DNA of 62,880 nucleotides. Origin: Alishewanella jeotgali KCTC 22429 (GTDB lineage: Bacteria > Pseudomonadota > Gammaproteobacteria > Enterobacterales > Alteromonadaceae). This document shows, piece by piece, positions 51,394 to 60,234 of this stretch (within the stretch, counting starts at the first letter, position 1; each line of letters begins with the position of its first letter). Location of the stretch: positions 1-62,880 of the forward strand of contig NZ_AHTH01000011.1 in the NCBI RefSeq assembly GCF_000245735.1, read 5' to 3'. The translations under genes and the position numbers were made by a program. Under the pieces are notes generated by a model that had not been told where the DNA came from, ran no database searches, and saw nothing but the letters and a program-made list of their open reading frames with translations.

Positions 51394-52308
51394 TCAACTA
51401 AATAAACTGACTAACACAGCATTTTGTGCATGCATCCGGTTTTCCGCCTGCTGCAATGCCAGAGAAAATTCACTGTCCAGCACTTCACTGGTCACTTCCT
51501 GACCACGATGTGCCGGCAAACAGTGCATAAAATGTTTTACTGCCAACCGTTGCATGGCGGCGGTATTAATTTGATAAGGTGCAAAAATACGTTGTACCTG
51601 TGCCGGATCGGCTTTATTCCCCATCGACACCCAGGTATCGGTATAGATCGCATCCGCACCGGCGGCTGACGATAAATGCTGACTGAGTGTCAGCTTGGCG
51701 CCGCTGTGCTGTGCCAGCTCCTGTGCTTTTAATAGCACATGAGCATCCGGACCAAAGCCCTGTGGCGTCACGACTGTCAGATCCATGCCCATAATGGCGG
51801 CGCCCAACATCAAAGAATGACAGACATTATTGCCATCGCCAACAAAGGCCAGATGCACTTTACTCAGGTCACCATATTGCTCTTTTAAGGTCAGTAAATC
51901 GGCCAGTGCCTGACACGGATGATAGAGATCACTCAGCGCATTAATCACCGGTTTTTTACTGCTTAGCGCCAGCTGTACCAGCGTTTTTTGCGAGTAAACC
52001 CGTGCCACTATCGCATCGGTCCAGCAAGCCAGATTGCTGCCAAAATCCTCTACCGACTCACGCACGCCCATGGCACCGTTTTGCTGATCCAGATAGACAC
52101 TGTGGCCACCGAGTTTGTAAATACCAACATCGAAACTGACACGGGTACGCAGCGAGGGCTTTTCAAACAACAGCGCAATGCTGCGGCCCTTTAATGCCTG
52201 CTGGTAATCCTGCGGGTTTTGTTTGATATTCAGCGCTAACTCGAGCAGCGCCTTAAGTTGTGTCTGATCCAGTTCAGCTAAACACAGCAGCTGGGTTAAT
52301 TTACTCAT
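51394..52308 (-). CDS. argF: Ornithine carbamoyltransferase
   Basis: A 304-residue enzyme that forms citrulline. Carbamoyl-phosphate motif [23 protein letters not shown] and HCLPAHRG are complete. ATG 52308 (MSKLTQ) is preferred; an alternative GTG 9 nt upstream is possible because neither has a strong ribosome-binding site. It lies 60 nt downstream of argB. Confidence 0.96.
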   Translation of the reverse strand: MSKLTQLLCLAELDQTQLKALLELALNIKQNPQDYQQALKGRSIALLFEKPSLRTRVSFDVGIYKLGGHSVYLDQQNGAMGVRESVEDFGSNLACWTDAIVARVYSQKTLVQLALSSKKPVINALSDLYHPCQALADLLTLKEQYGDLSKVHLAFVGDGNNVCHSLMLGAAIMGMDLTVVTPQGFGPDAHVLLKAQELAQHSGAKLTLSQHLSSAAGADAIYTDTWVSMGNKADPAQVQRIFAPYQINTAAMQRLAVKHFMHCLPAHRGQEVTSEVLDSEFSLALQQAENRMHAQNAVLVSLFS

Positions 52309-52368
52309 AAAACACACGTATCCGCTAAGCGGTTTCCTTATACTGTGGCGCTAAGCTGCGCCCTGAGG

Positions 52369-53133
52369 TTAATACATAATGCAGGTGCCAACGGGCTTAT
52401 CCTGCATCAGGTTTTGCAAATCTTCCGGATGCTGCCAACCAGCAACAACGATATTGCTTTTAAGTGCCGCCGCCGTTTCCAGCGCGGCATCCAATTTGAC
52501 TTTCATGCCGCCCTTGATCACGCCCTGTGTCACCAGCTCAGCCGCTTGCGCCGTGCTTAAGGTTGGGATCAGTTGCATCTGGGCATCTAAAATACCCGGC
52601 ACATCGGTCAGTAACACCAGTTGGCCCTTGACCAGCTGACAAATCGCCGCTGCAGCCAGATCCGCGTTCACATTTAACAGCTGCCCCTCTGCACCTATAC
52701 CAATAGAGCTAAATACCGGGGTAAAACCTTGTTCTAATAACAGGTTAAGTAAGGTCGGCTCAGCCGGCTTTGCGATACCAACCGCCCCCAGTTTAGTGTT
52801 AACACTAAACTGACAGCTGTTACCGGCTGACAAATTCAAACCAACGGGGTTTAAACCCGCTAATATCGCGCGGCTGACCATTTCGGCATTGACAGCACCA
52901 TCCAAGGCACCGGTTATCACTGGCATTTGCTCAGCCGGTGACACCCGCTGACCATCAATTTTTTCGGTACTAAAACCAAATTTCGCCAGCCACTGATCAA
53001 CCTGGTCACCGCCACCATGCACCAGCACCACCGGTCGCTGCTGTTTAATGTTGGCACATACCGCTAACAAGGCATCCAGCGCCGCTCTGTCTTGTAACAG
53101 GCGGCCGCCCATTTTTAATACCACGGGCTTCAT
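52369..53133 (-). CDS. argB: Acetylglutamate kinase
   Basis: A 254-residue amino acid kinase, second step of arginine synthesis. VVLKMGGRLL, VLVHGGGDQVDQWL and the ATP-site IKGGMKVKLDAAL are present. It overlaps argC by 4 nt (ATGA), so translation is coupled. Confidence 0.95.
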   Translation of the reverse strand: MKPVVLKMGGRLLQDRAALDALLAVCANIKQQRPVVLVHGGGDQVDQWLAKFGFSTEKIDGQRVSPAEQMPVITGALDGAVNAEMVSRAILAGLNPVGLNLSAGNSCQFSVNTKLGAVGIAKPAEPTLLNLLLEQGFTPVFSSIGIGAEGQLLNVNADLAAAAICQLVKGQLVLLTDVPGILDAQMQLIPTLSTAQAAELVTQGVIKGGMKVKLDAALETAAALKSNIVVAGWQHPEDLQNLMQDKPVGTCIMY

Positions 53134-54158
53134 GCGACAGCTCCTGCAAATAAACCGACCGTTTCCGGTTTGCCAAAACGTACGTTCGCTGCTTGCATGG
53201 CCTGTGCTGCCGCGCCTTTTAACAGGTTGTCGATCGCCGACATAATCACCAGTTGTTCACCATCCTGTTGCCAGTAAAGGTCACAGAACGGAGTGCCGGC
53301 AACATCAGCCACATTAGGGGATTTATCGGTAAAGCGGATCAGCGGTTTACTGGTATAGGCCTGGGTAAAGGCCGACTTTACCTGCTCCGCACTGACACCA
53401 GGGTTCAGGTTCACCACACAGGTGGCCAGAATGCCACGTTTAAAATTACCCAGATGGGGGGTGAATACCACTTTACGGCCAAGGTTCTGCTCAATCTCCG
53501 GCCGGTGACGATGCTTGAAGAAACCATAGGCATTCAGGCCGACTTCGCAGAAAGAGGTGGTCAGACTGGCTTTACGGCCTGCGCCCGATACACCGCTGGT
53601 CGCGCTGATCACCGGGATACAATCCGCCGCAACCAGACCGGCCTTTAATACCGGTAATAACGCCAGTGAACAAGCGGTAGGATAACAGCCGGGTACCGAG
53701 ACCAGATCACCCAGCGGCTCAGTTTGCCATTCCATTAACGAATAGACGGCTTGCTCGAGTAATTCCGGATGCTGATGGACATAGCCATAGTACTGCGGAT
53801 ACAGCTCTGGCTGCTTTAAGCGAAAGGCGCCGGACAGGTCAAACACCTTAATCCCTTTGGCCAGCAGTTTAGGCGCCACCTCTTCACTGGCCTCATGCGG
53901 TAATGCCAGAAATGCTACCTCGATATCCAGCTCAGGGATCAGGCTATCCTGCCAGGGTTCCACCAGAATATCGACTTGACGGGCAAAACGCGGATATAAG
54001 CTGGCCAGCGGTTCAGGATCGCGGCCGCCAGAAGCGAAAGCATAACTGAGTTCAAAATAAGGGTTTGCGCTAAGTAAGGCACAGAGCTCTGCACCACTGT
54101 AACCAGCGGCGCCTAATACCGCACTGCGGATTTTCGGGGATTTTGAAATATCAGACAT
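53130..54158 (-). CDS. argC: N-acetyl-gamma-glutamyl-phosphate reductase
   Basis: A 342-residue NADPH-dependent reductase, third step of arginine synthesis. The N-terminal AVLGAAGYSGAELCALL binds NADP, and the catalytic Cys lies in VPGCYPTACSLALLPVL. It is the first gene of the argCBFGH operon, downstream of the predicted ArgR operator. Confidence 0.95.
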   Translation of the reverse strand: MSDISKSPKIRSAVLGAAGYSGAELCALLSANPYFELSYAFASGGRDPEPLASLYPRFARQVDILVEPWQDSLIPELDIEVAFLALPHEASEEVAPKLLAKGIKVFDLSGAFRLKQPELYPQYYGYVHQHPELLEQAVYSLMEWQTEPLGDLVSVPGCYPTACSLALLPVLKAGLVAADCIPVISATSGVSGAGRKASLTTSFCEVGLNAYGFFKHRHRPEIEQNLGRKVVFTPHLGNFKRGILATCVVNLNPGVSAEQVKSAFTQAYTSKPLIRFTDKSPNVADVAGTPFCDLYWQQDGEQLVIMSAIDNLLKGAAAQAMQAANVRFGKPETVGLFAGAVA

Positions 54159-54242
54159 GAAATACTCTTACTAACTAAAACACAGGCTACCAGTTATAGC
54201 ACAAACTGGCGCCTAGTGTAGTGGGATGGATATGCATAATCA

Positions 54243-54277
54243 AGAATTATTATGCTGTTTTTTTGAATTTTTATATG
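54243..54277 (-). promoter_or_regulatory. Candidate tandem ArgR operator upstream of argC
   Basis: Two degenerate ARG boxes, AGAAT-TATT-ATGCT (54243-54256) and TGAAT-TTTT-ATATG (54264-54277), fit TGAAT-W4-ATTCA in 7 and 7 of 10 half-site positions. Their starts are exactly 21 bp apart, the spacing of ArgR hexamer double sites. They lie 85-119 nt upstream of argC. AT-rich sequence alone could give such matches; the spacing is the better argument. Confidence 0.55.
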
Positions 54278-54299
54278 AAAACTGCAAGCTGGGACCTGC

Positions 54300-57209
54300 T
54301 CAGGAAGCAGTCTGTTGTGGCAGATCGGCCAGTACCAATTTGTTCCGCCCCTCGCGTTTTGCCTGATAAAGTGCATGGTCAGCATTCAACAATAATTGCG
54401 ATAGATCTAACTTGTGGTTACTGGTTAAACCAATACTAATGGTGATCCGAAGGTCGCTGGCCAGATCGGATAAATCCATTTTCTCGATTTTTTGCCGTAG
54501 ACGTTCACAGACTTCAGCTGCATCCTGCAAACTGGTATCGGGCAACAGCATGGCAAATTCTTCGCCACCCCACCTGGCCAGTAGGTCGATGCTGCGGCTT
54601 TGTTGCTGCAATACTGCCGCGACCCGCTTTAACACCTCGTCACCGACCGCGTGCGATAATTGATCATTAACCCGCTTAAAATGATCCACATCCAACAACG
54701 CCAGGCATAAAGTCGTCTGGTAACGCTGCGAGCGTTGATATTCATGTTGCAAGGCTTCATCAAAAGCACGACGGTTTGCCAGGCCCGTTAGCGCATCCTG
54801 CCTGGCCAATAACTGTAACTCTGATGTCTGCTCAGCTACCAGCTTACGCAAGCGCAGCTCACTGTGGCGCAGACTACTCAGGCGCCAACGGATCGCCAAA
54901 AACAGGCTGCCTGCCAATAGCCCTAACAGCAATAACTGAAAACCGCCGCGCTGCCACAGTTGGGGCAGTAAGGTAAATTCAATAATCGCCTCATTTTTAC
55001 TCCAGTCACCACCGGGATAAGCAGCAGCAACCCGGAAACGGTAAGATCCCGGTGGTAAGTTGGTGTACTCAGCACTGATGGCGGCGCCACGGTTTACCCA
55101 CTGACTATCAAAGCCTTCCAGCAGGGTACGGTATTGGATCCGTTGCGACATCACATAGCCCAAACCGGCATACTGAAACTCAATGCGGTTACTGCCCGGG
55201 GCCAATCGGTGCGTCCCGCCCAGAGGCAGCGACTCACCGTCAACAATTAGCTCCTCAACAACGATCGGAGGCGTCAGTCGCGCAAATTGCTTTAAGCGCT
55301 CTGGCTGTACCCGGCTGACGCCCATGGAGGTCGCGATCCAGACTGAACCATCATGGTGCAGGGTTGCAGCCTTGGCAGAACCACCATTGGCCTGAGCACT
55401 GGCCATGCCATCACTTTCGCCATATAACTCAATATCAATCCAGCCCCGCTGTCCGTTAACGATTTCCAGCGCTTGCTGCCGATTTAGCCGTAACACACCG
55501 CGATTACTGCTGACCCAGAAATGTCCTTGCTGATCTAATACCAACTGGAATAATTTATCGAACGGCATGCCCTGCGCCCGGCCTATCATACTAATTTGAT
55601 CGGTCTGTAAGTGATATGCCAGTAATCCACGGTCGGTACTCATCCATAACAAACCAGCTTCCTTATCTTCGGCAAAACCAAAGGCATAATCAGCATCATC
55701 GAAGCCACTCAAATCCAGACGCTGCAACTCACCTGTTGCAGACAGCACTGCAACACCGGCTCCACTGCCAATAAAGATCCGCTGATCGGAACTCTGATAT
55801 AGGCCCATAATAAAGGGGCTGGGCAGGCCCTGTTCCCGGCCATACAGCTTATCACCGGCAGCGGTCAGCCATACAGCGCCGAGCGCCGTACCAACCCAGA
55901 CACTACCATCTGCCAATGGCAGTACCGCCCGTACCTCATTCGCCGGCAAGCGGTTATCGGCATGAAAATGTTGTACCACCTTGTCATCGCGAAGCTGGAC
56001 CAGGCCATCAGCATAGGTACCGGCCCACAAACTGCCATCAGGCCCCTCGGCCAGGCTCAATACTGACTGACCAACACTGACAGTGCTGAGATCTAAGCGA
56101 CTTAATTCGCCATCACAGTAACGATTTAATCCGCCGCTGCTGCCAATATACAAACAGCCGTCAGAATGCGATAACACAGTTCGGACAAAGTTACTGGCCA
56201 GGCCCTGCTCGGTAGTAAAGGTACTGAAAGGAGCATCACGCAAGCGGAATACACCGCCGTTAGTGCCAACCCAGATACTATTCTCTTTATCCAGTAACAG
56301 CGCCAGTACCCTGTTATTCGGTAAGCCCTGGCGGATATCCAGCTGCTCAGTCACGCCACGGGCTTGTCGGAATAATCCCCGATCAACGGTACCGATCCAT
56401 AAAATATCCGGGCCTTGTGGTAATAATGACGAAACCGGCACATTGGCCAATAAGGATAGCGGCTGAGCCTGCGGGTCGCTCAGTGCAAAAAGTCCGCGCT
56501 CAGTACCGACCAATAATTCATGCTGCCGCTCAAGCAACGCAAATACCGGGGTACGTTGTAACTCGGCGGAAGCAACCTGTTGGATCTGCAGATCCGGATC
56601 CAGAAATACCAGCCCATCCGAGGTACCTACCCAAATCCGGCCAGTGGCGTCTTCCAGTAAACTATGTACCTGCTCTGAGGGTAAGCCATCAGCCCGGTGC
56701 CAGACCCGGCGCTGGCCAGCTTCATCCTGCAAATACAAGCCTTTACCTTCGGTGGCGATCCACAATCGACGCTGACTATCCAGCAGCACCCGGTTAATCA
56801 GTACCCCCAGCGGCGGATAGGCGTGCCAGACACCATTGCTAACTTTGACTAATCCGCCGCGGGAACCGGCAATCCAAAGATCTTGCTGCCAATCGACATG
56901 GAAAGTTCTGACCCCGACATCAGGTAAGCCAGTTTCCGGACTACGGTCAAAAATTTTGAATTCGCGACCATTGTAACGCGCGACACCTTCCCAGGTGCCA
57001 AACCATAAATAGCCATCTGCGGTCTGAGCCAGCGCATTAATGGTGTTGTGGGGTAAGCCATCTCGGGTATTCAGGCTTTCTTTAAAATAATTATCCAGCG
57101 CCGGCACCGGGCCGGGCTCGGAATGAAATTTGGCAGGGGTAGCGCCAGCGCCGGGCGCGAGGGCCAGAAAGATGCACAACAACCAGCAACACAGGTGCAA
57201 TAATGGCAT
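54300..57209 (-). CDS. Periplasmic two-component-propeller diguanylate cyclase
   Basis: A 969-residue membrane sensor. Signal peptide, about 13 propeller repeats of the type DGYLWFGTWEGVARYN in two seven-bladed modules (about 40-680), a Y_Y_Y Ig-like domain (about 690-755, ending GSYRFRVAAAYPGGDWS), a membrane helix (about 770-790), and a GGDEF domain (about 810-965). The active site is GGEEF, and the I-site RSID lies exactly 5 residues upstream, so it should be a feedback-inhibited cyclase making c-di-GMP. The ligand is unknown; such propellers often sense polysaccharide or amino acids. ATG 57209 has GGAT 8 nt upstream. The stop is 23 nt from the candidate ArgR site. Confidence 0.9.
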   Translation of the reverse strand: MPLLHLCCWLLCIFLALAPGAGATPAKFHSEPGPVPALDNYFKESLNTRDGLPHNTINALAQTADGYLWFGTWEGVARYNGREFKIFDRSPETGLPDVGVRTFHVDWQQDLWIAGSRGGLVKVSNGVWHAYPPLGVLINRVLLDSQRRLWIATEGKGLYLQDEAGQRRVWHRADGLPSEQVHSLLEDATGRIWVGTSDGLVFLDPDLQIQQVASAELQRTPVFALLERQHELLVGTERGLFALSDPQAQPLSLLANVPVSSLLPQGPDILWIGTVDRGLFRQARGVTEQLDIRQGLPNNRVLALLLDKENSIWVGTNGGVFRLRDAPFSTFTTEQGLASNFVRTVLSHSDGCLYIGSSGGLNRYCDGELSRLDLSTVSVGQSVLSLAEGPDGSLWAGTYADGLVQLRDDKVVQHFHADNRLPANEVRAVLPLADGSVWVGTALGAVWLTAAGDKLYGREQGLPSPFIMGLYQSSDQRIFIGSGAGVAVLSATGELQRLDLSGFDDADYAFGFAEDKEAGLLWMSTDRGLLAYHLQTDQISMIGRAQGMPFDKLFQLVLDQQGHFWVSSNRGVLRLNRQQALEIVNGQRGWIDIELYGESDGMASAQANGGSAKAATLHHDGSVWIATSMGVSRVQPERLKQFARLTPPIVVEELIVDGESLPLGGTHRLAPGSNRIEFQYAGLGYVMSQRIQYRTLLEGFDSQWVNRGAAISAEYTNLPPGSYRFRVAAAYPGGDWSKNEAIIEFTLLPQLWQRGGFQLLLLGLLAGSLFLAIRWRLSSLRHSELRLRKLVAEQTSELQLLARQDALTGLANRRAFDEALQHEYQRSQRYQTTLCLALLDVDHFKRVNDQLSHAVGDEVLKRVAAVLQQQSRSIDLLARWGGEEFAMLLPDTSLQDAAEVCERLRQKIEKMDLSDLASDLRITISIGLTSNHKLDLSQLLLNADHALYQAKREGRNKLVLADLPQQTAS

Positions 57210-57304
57210 GCAGATAATCCATTCATCCGTTGCAGCAGGCAATACTGCCGTTATGCTCAGATTACCTGAGTTTTAGCTTAATTGCCAAGTCATACCAGCA
57301 TTTA

Positions 57305-57353
57305 GGGCGTGTTGACGTTTGCTGCTTGTTTTTGCCGCAAACATTAACACGCC
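57305..57353. repeat. Long imperfect stem-loop after the homoserine dehydrogenase gene
   Basis: GGCGTGTT-GAC-GTTTGC pairs with GCAAAC-ATT-AACACGCC: 17 positions with one G-U and one C-A mismatch, and a 15-nt loop. It lies 5 nt beyond the homoserine dehydrogenase stop. It has no U-tract on the minus strand. It may be a dispersed intergenic repeat or a transcript-protecting hairpin. Confidence 0.65.
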
Positions 57354-57357
57354 TAGA

Positions 57358-58464
57358 CTAACGGACAGACTTCACTAACTCCGCTAAGTCTGCATGCAAA
57401 CCACCGGCCGTTACCAACAGGCCGGCGCCCGGACCTTTCAGCACTAGTGGGTTCTGCTGATACCAGTCAGATGTGATAACAAAGATATTGTCACAGGGTG
57501 CCAAGGCTGCCAGCGGCGCCTTATTGTCCACAGCAACTAAACGGACCCCGGCCTGTACCTGCCCATCCACTAAGCATAGACTGGCGGCGTAACGCAGCAC
57601 CTTATTTTCGGCAGTTGCTTTGGCGTAAGCCTCAGCCAGCATCAGGTCCAATTGCTGGCGCTGCTGCCAAAATCCGGCCAGGTCACCGTCCGCTAACCCG
57701 GCAGGTAATAGTGGTTCCAGCTCAATATCCGCTAACTCTAATTCCGCACCCAGCTCACGAGCCAATACCAGCAGCTTACGCTGGACATCTTTACCAGAAA
57801 GATCATCGCGTGGATCTGGCTCGGTATAGCCCAGCTGCTGTGCTTGTAACACCAGTTCAGAAAAGGCTGTAGTACCATCGTACTGACACAATAACCAGGA
57901 TAGCGTGCCCGAAAATACCCCGCTCACCTCGCGGATCTGATCGCCACTTTGTAATAACTCCTGCATCACCCGCTGTACCGGGATCCCGGCACCGACGGTG
58001 GTGTTACTCAACCAGCGTAAACCACTACGAACCAATGCTTGTAGGATCTGCTGATATTCAGCGCCCGGCAAAGTAACGCCTTGTTTATTGGCACTGATTA
58101 GATGACAACCTGCGGCAATAAAAGCCGGATAGAGCCTGGCAAAGTCCTGACTGGGGGTGATATCAATCAAAACCTTGGGGCTGGGCAGTGCTGCCAGATA
58201 AGCAACTAAATTTGCCTGCTGATAAGGCTTGGCATCGCTAAAAGCACTGGACCAAGCCTGACTCTCGATGGTATCGCTGAGTAAGGCTTGGCGCGAATTC
58301 AGGATAGCGCAAAGATTAAGCCTGATCTGGCCGGCAAAGCGTTGTTGCTGCGATGCCAATAATCGTAAAAACTCAGCGCCGACCTTACCGGTGCCGGCGA
58401 CAACAACATTGAGCGTCGTCAAAGACGCTGCGACACCCGGTTTTACTTGCTTAGAATCAGTCAT
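57358..58464 (-). CDS. Stand-alone homoserine dehydrogenase, MetL C-terminal type
   Basis: A 368-residue protein that matches only the homoserine dehydrogenase half of the bifunctional MetL/ThrA enzymes. NAD(P)-binding LNVVVAGTGKVGAEFLRLL, ISANKQG (catalytic Lys), NTTVGAGIPVQRVMQELLQSGD, SGVFSGTLSWLL and EPDPRDDLSGKDVQRKLL are conserved. It reduces aspartate semialdehyde to homoserine. The aspartokinase half is absent: metB ends 11 nt upstream. It also lacks the C-terminal ACT domain of monofunctional Hom. The metB-metL arrangement of enterics is otherwise preserved. Confidence 0.9.
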   Translation of the reverse strand: MTDSKQVKPGVAASLTTLNVVVAGTGKVGAEFLRLLASQQQRFAGQIRLNLCAILNSRQALLSDTIESQAWSSAFSDAKPYQQANLVAYLAALPSPKVLIDITPSQDFARLYPAFIAAGCHLISANKQGVTLPGAEYQQILQALVRSGLRWLSNTTVGAGIPVQRVMQELLQSGDQIREVSGVFSGTLSWLLCQYDGTTAFSELVLQAQQLGYTEPDPRDDLSGKDVQRKLLVLARELGAELELADIELEPLLPAGLADGDLAGFWQQRQQLDLMLAEAYAKATAENKVLRYAASLCLVDGQVQAGVRLVAVDNKAPLAALAPCDNIFVITSDWYQQNPLVLKGPGAGLLVTAGGLHADLAELVKSVR

Positions 58465-58475
58465 ACTACTTTCAC

Positions 58476-59648
58476 TTACTGCTGTTGTACCGCAGCCACG
58501 GCATCCAGTGCCAGAGCTAAATCGGCAATAAGATCCTGGGCTGATTCAATACCAACCGACACCCGAATCAACGTTGCCCCTATCCCGGCAGTGGCCTGGG
58601 CCGCTGCGTCCATAGAGGCATGGGTCATGGTCGCAGGATGACAAATCAAACTCTCCGTCCCGCCTAAAGACTGGGCCAGCGTGAAGTAGCGTAAGTTACT
58701 GAAAAAGGTGGTCAGTAAGGCTGGCGGGGCGCTTAACTCGAAGCTACACATGGCACCGAAGCCAGATTGCTGGCGCTTAGCAATCTGATGGCCGGGATGA
58801 TCCACCAGGCCGGGATAGTACACCTTGCCAATAAGCGGGTGTTGTTGCAGAAAGGCCACCACCTCTGCGGTGTTCTGCTGTTGCAACTGCAAGCGAGGGG
58901 TCAGAGTCCGCAAACCACGTAAGGTTAAATAACTATCAAAAGCGCCTGCCGTCAATCCCAGACAATTCGCCCACCATTTTAACTCGTCACCGCAGGCTTG
59001 CGTTTTACAGATCACCGCGCCACCAATCACATCGCTGTGGCCGTTAATAAACTTGGTGGTCGAATGCACCACCAGATCGGCACCCAGTGCCAACGGCTGC
59101 TGTAATGCCGGCGACAGGAAGGTGTTATCTACCACGACCTTTGCGGTCAGACTTTTCGCCAGCTGGCACACCGCAGCAATATCGGTGATCTGCAGCAAGG
59201 GGTTGCTCGGTGTTTCCAGCCAGATCATCGTCGGTGCCGCCCGCTTAATCTGTTCAGGCCAATCCTGCTGTTGAAAATTGACAATCACCAGCTTGAACGC
59301 CTGCTTCTTCTGCGCCAGATTAGTAAAAAGACGGTAGCTGCCACCATAGCAATCATGTGGGATCACCAAGGTATCAGCCGGGGTCAGTAACTGCAGCGCT
59401 AACAGACACGCCGACATTCCGGTATTGGTAACAATGGCTTTGGCACCACCTTCCAGCTCCGCCAGGGCTTCACCCAGAATATCGCGGGTAGGATTATTCG
59501 AGCGCGAATAATCATAGGGACCGGGCTGACCAAAGGCCGGCAACTGATAAGTCGAGGTCAGGTAAAGGGGCGGCGTGATGGCACCGAAGGCGGTATCTTC
59601 AGCGATACCTGCCCGGGCGCTAATCGTAGCGGGATGGCGATGACTCAT
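58476..59648 (-). CDS. metB: Cystathionine gamma-synthase
   Basis: A 390-residue PLP enzyme that joins cysteine and an activated homoserine. The PLP Lys lies in HSTTKFINGHSDVIGG. GTESLICHPATMTHASM is typical of MetB. Divergent from metJ across 180 nt with Met boxes over its promoter. The adjacent homoserine dehydrogenase supplies the precursor. Confidence 0.93.
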   Translation of the reverse strand: MSHRHPATISARAGIAEDTAFGAITPPLYLTSTYQLPAFGQPGPYDYSRSNNPTRDILGEALAELEGGAKAIVTNTGMSACLLALQLLTPADTLVIPHDCYGGSYRLFTNLAQKKQAFKLVIVNFQQQDWPEQIKRAAPTMIWLETPSNPLLQITDIAAVCQLAKSLTAKVVVDNTFLSPALQQPLALGADLVVHSTTKFINGHSDVIGGAVICKTQACGDELKWWANCLGLTAGAFDSYLTLRGLRTLTPRLQLQQQNTAEVVAFLQQHPLIGKVYYPGLVDHPGHQIAKRQQSGFGAMCSFELSAPPALLTTFFSNLRYFTLAQSLGGTESLICHPATMTHASMDAAAQATAGIGATLIRVSVGIESAQDLIADLALALDAVAAVQQQ

Positions 59649-59662
59649 GCTTCAACTCTTTT

Positions 59663-59709
59663 GGATGTTTAGACGTCCAAAAGTATATTCATTATTAACT
59701 GGAAGTCAA
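59663..59709 (-). promoter_or_regulatory. metB promoter with overlapping Met boxes
   Basis: On the minus strand TTGACT (59709-59704) and TATACT (59687-59682) lie 16 nt apart. Three consecutive octamers read on the plus strand, GGATGTTT, AGACGTCC and AAAAGTAT (59663-59686), match the Met box AGACGTCT in 5, 7 and 5 of 8 positions. They cover the -10 and start region, so MetJ with SAM would block metB. Confidence 0.82.
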
Positions 59710-59729
59710 ACCATTTAGCCGTCTATAAT
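59701..59729 (+). promoter_or_regulatory. metJ-side Met boxes and -10 element
   Basis: GGAAGTCA, AACCATTT and AGCCGTCT (59701-59724) match AGACGTCT in 5, 4 and 7 of 8 positions, and TATAAT (59724-59729) adjoins them about 100 nt before metJ. They would let MetJ control its own gene. No good -35 is visible. Confidence 0.55.
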
Positions 59730-59828
59730 CTTTATTTATTGCACACTATTTGACTCACCGACAGAAAGCAGTAGAATTCCCGTTTTGCGCTACGCTGCAA
59801 AACAAAAATTAACGACAAGGGATCCCTT

Positions 59829-60164
59829 ATGGCTAAGTGGAATGGTGAATATATTCACCCCTATGCAGAACACGGTAAAAAATCAGAACAAGTTAAAAAA
59901 ATTACCGTCTCGATACCGCTGAATGTTTTAAAAGTTTTAACCGATGAACGTACCCGCCGTCAGGTCAATAATCTGCGGCATGCCACTAACAGTGAGTTAC
60001 TGTGCGAAGCTTTCCTGCATGCTTTTACCGGTCAGCCGCTACCGGCAGACGACGACTTGCGTAAAGATAATCCACATCAAATCCCGGCTGAAGTCAGACA
60101 AATCCTGACCAGCATGGGTAAAGAAATTCCGGTGATTATCGAAGCCGATAGTGATGAAGAATAA
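59829..60164 (+). CDS. metJ: Methionine repressor MetJ
   Basis: A 111-residue ribbon-helix-helix repressor with SAM as corepressor. [20 protein letters not shown] is the DNA-binding ribbon, and [25 protein letters not shown] is diagnostic. ATG 59829 follows AAGGG. It is divergent from metB with Met boxes between the two. A terminator follows. Confidence 0.96.
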   Translation: MAKWNGEYIHPYAEHGKKSEQVKKITVSIPLNVLKVLTDERTRRQVNNLRHATNSELLCEAFLHAFTGQPLPADDDLRKDNPHQIPAEVRQILTSMGKEIPVIIEADSDEE

Positions 60165-60184
60165 ATAACGCCAACGCGTTCTAA

Positions 60185-60216
60185 ATAAAAAAACCGCCTT
60201 TTGGCGGTTTTTTTAT
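60185..60216. terminator. Bidirectional terminator between metJ and maeB
   Basis: AACCGCC pairs with GGCGGTT around TTTT, with A- and T-tracts on both sides. It serves the convergent metJ and maeB. Confidence 0.92.
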
Positions 60217-60234
60217 TATCAGACACTTCTACTC

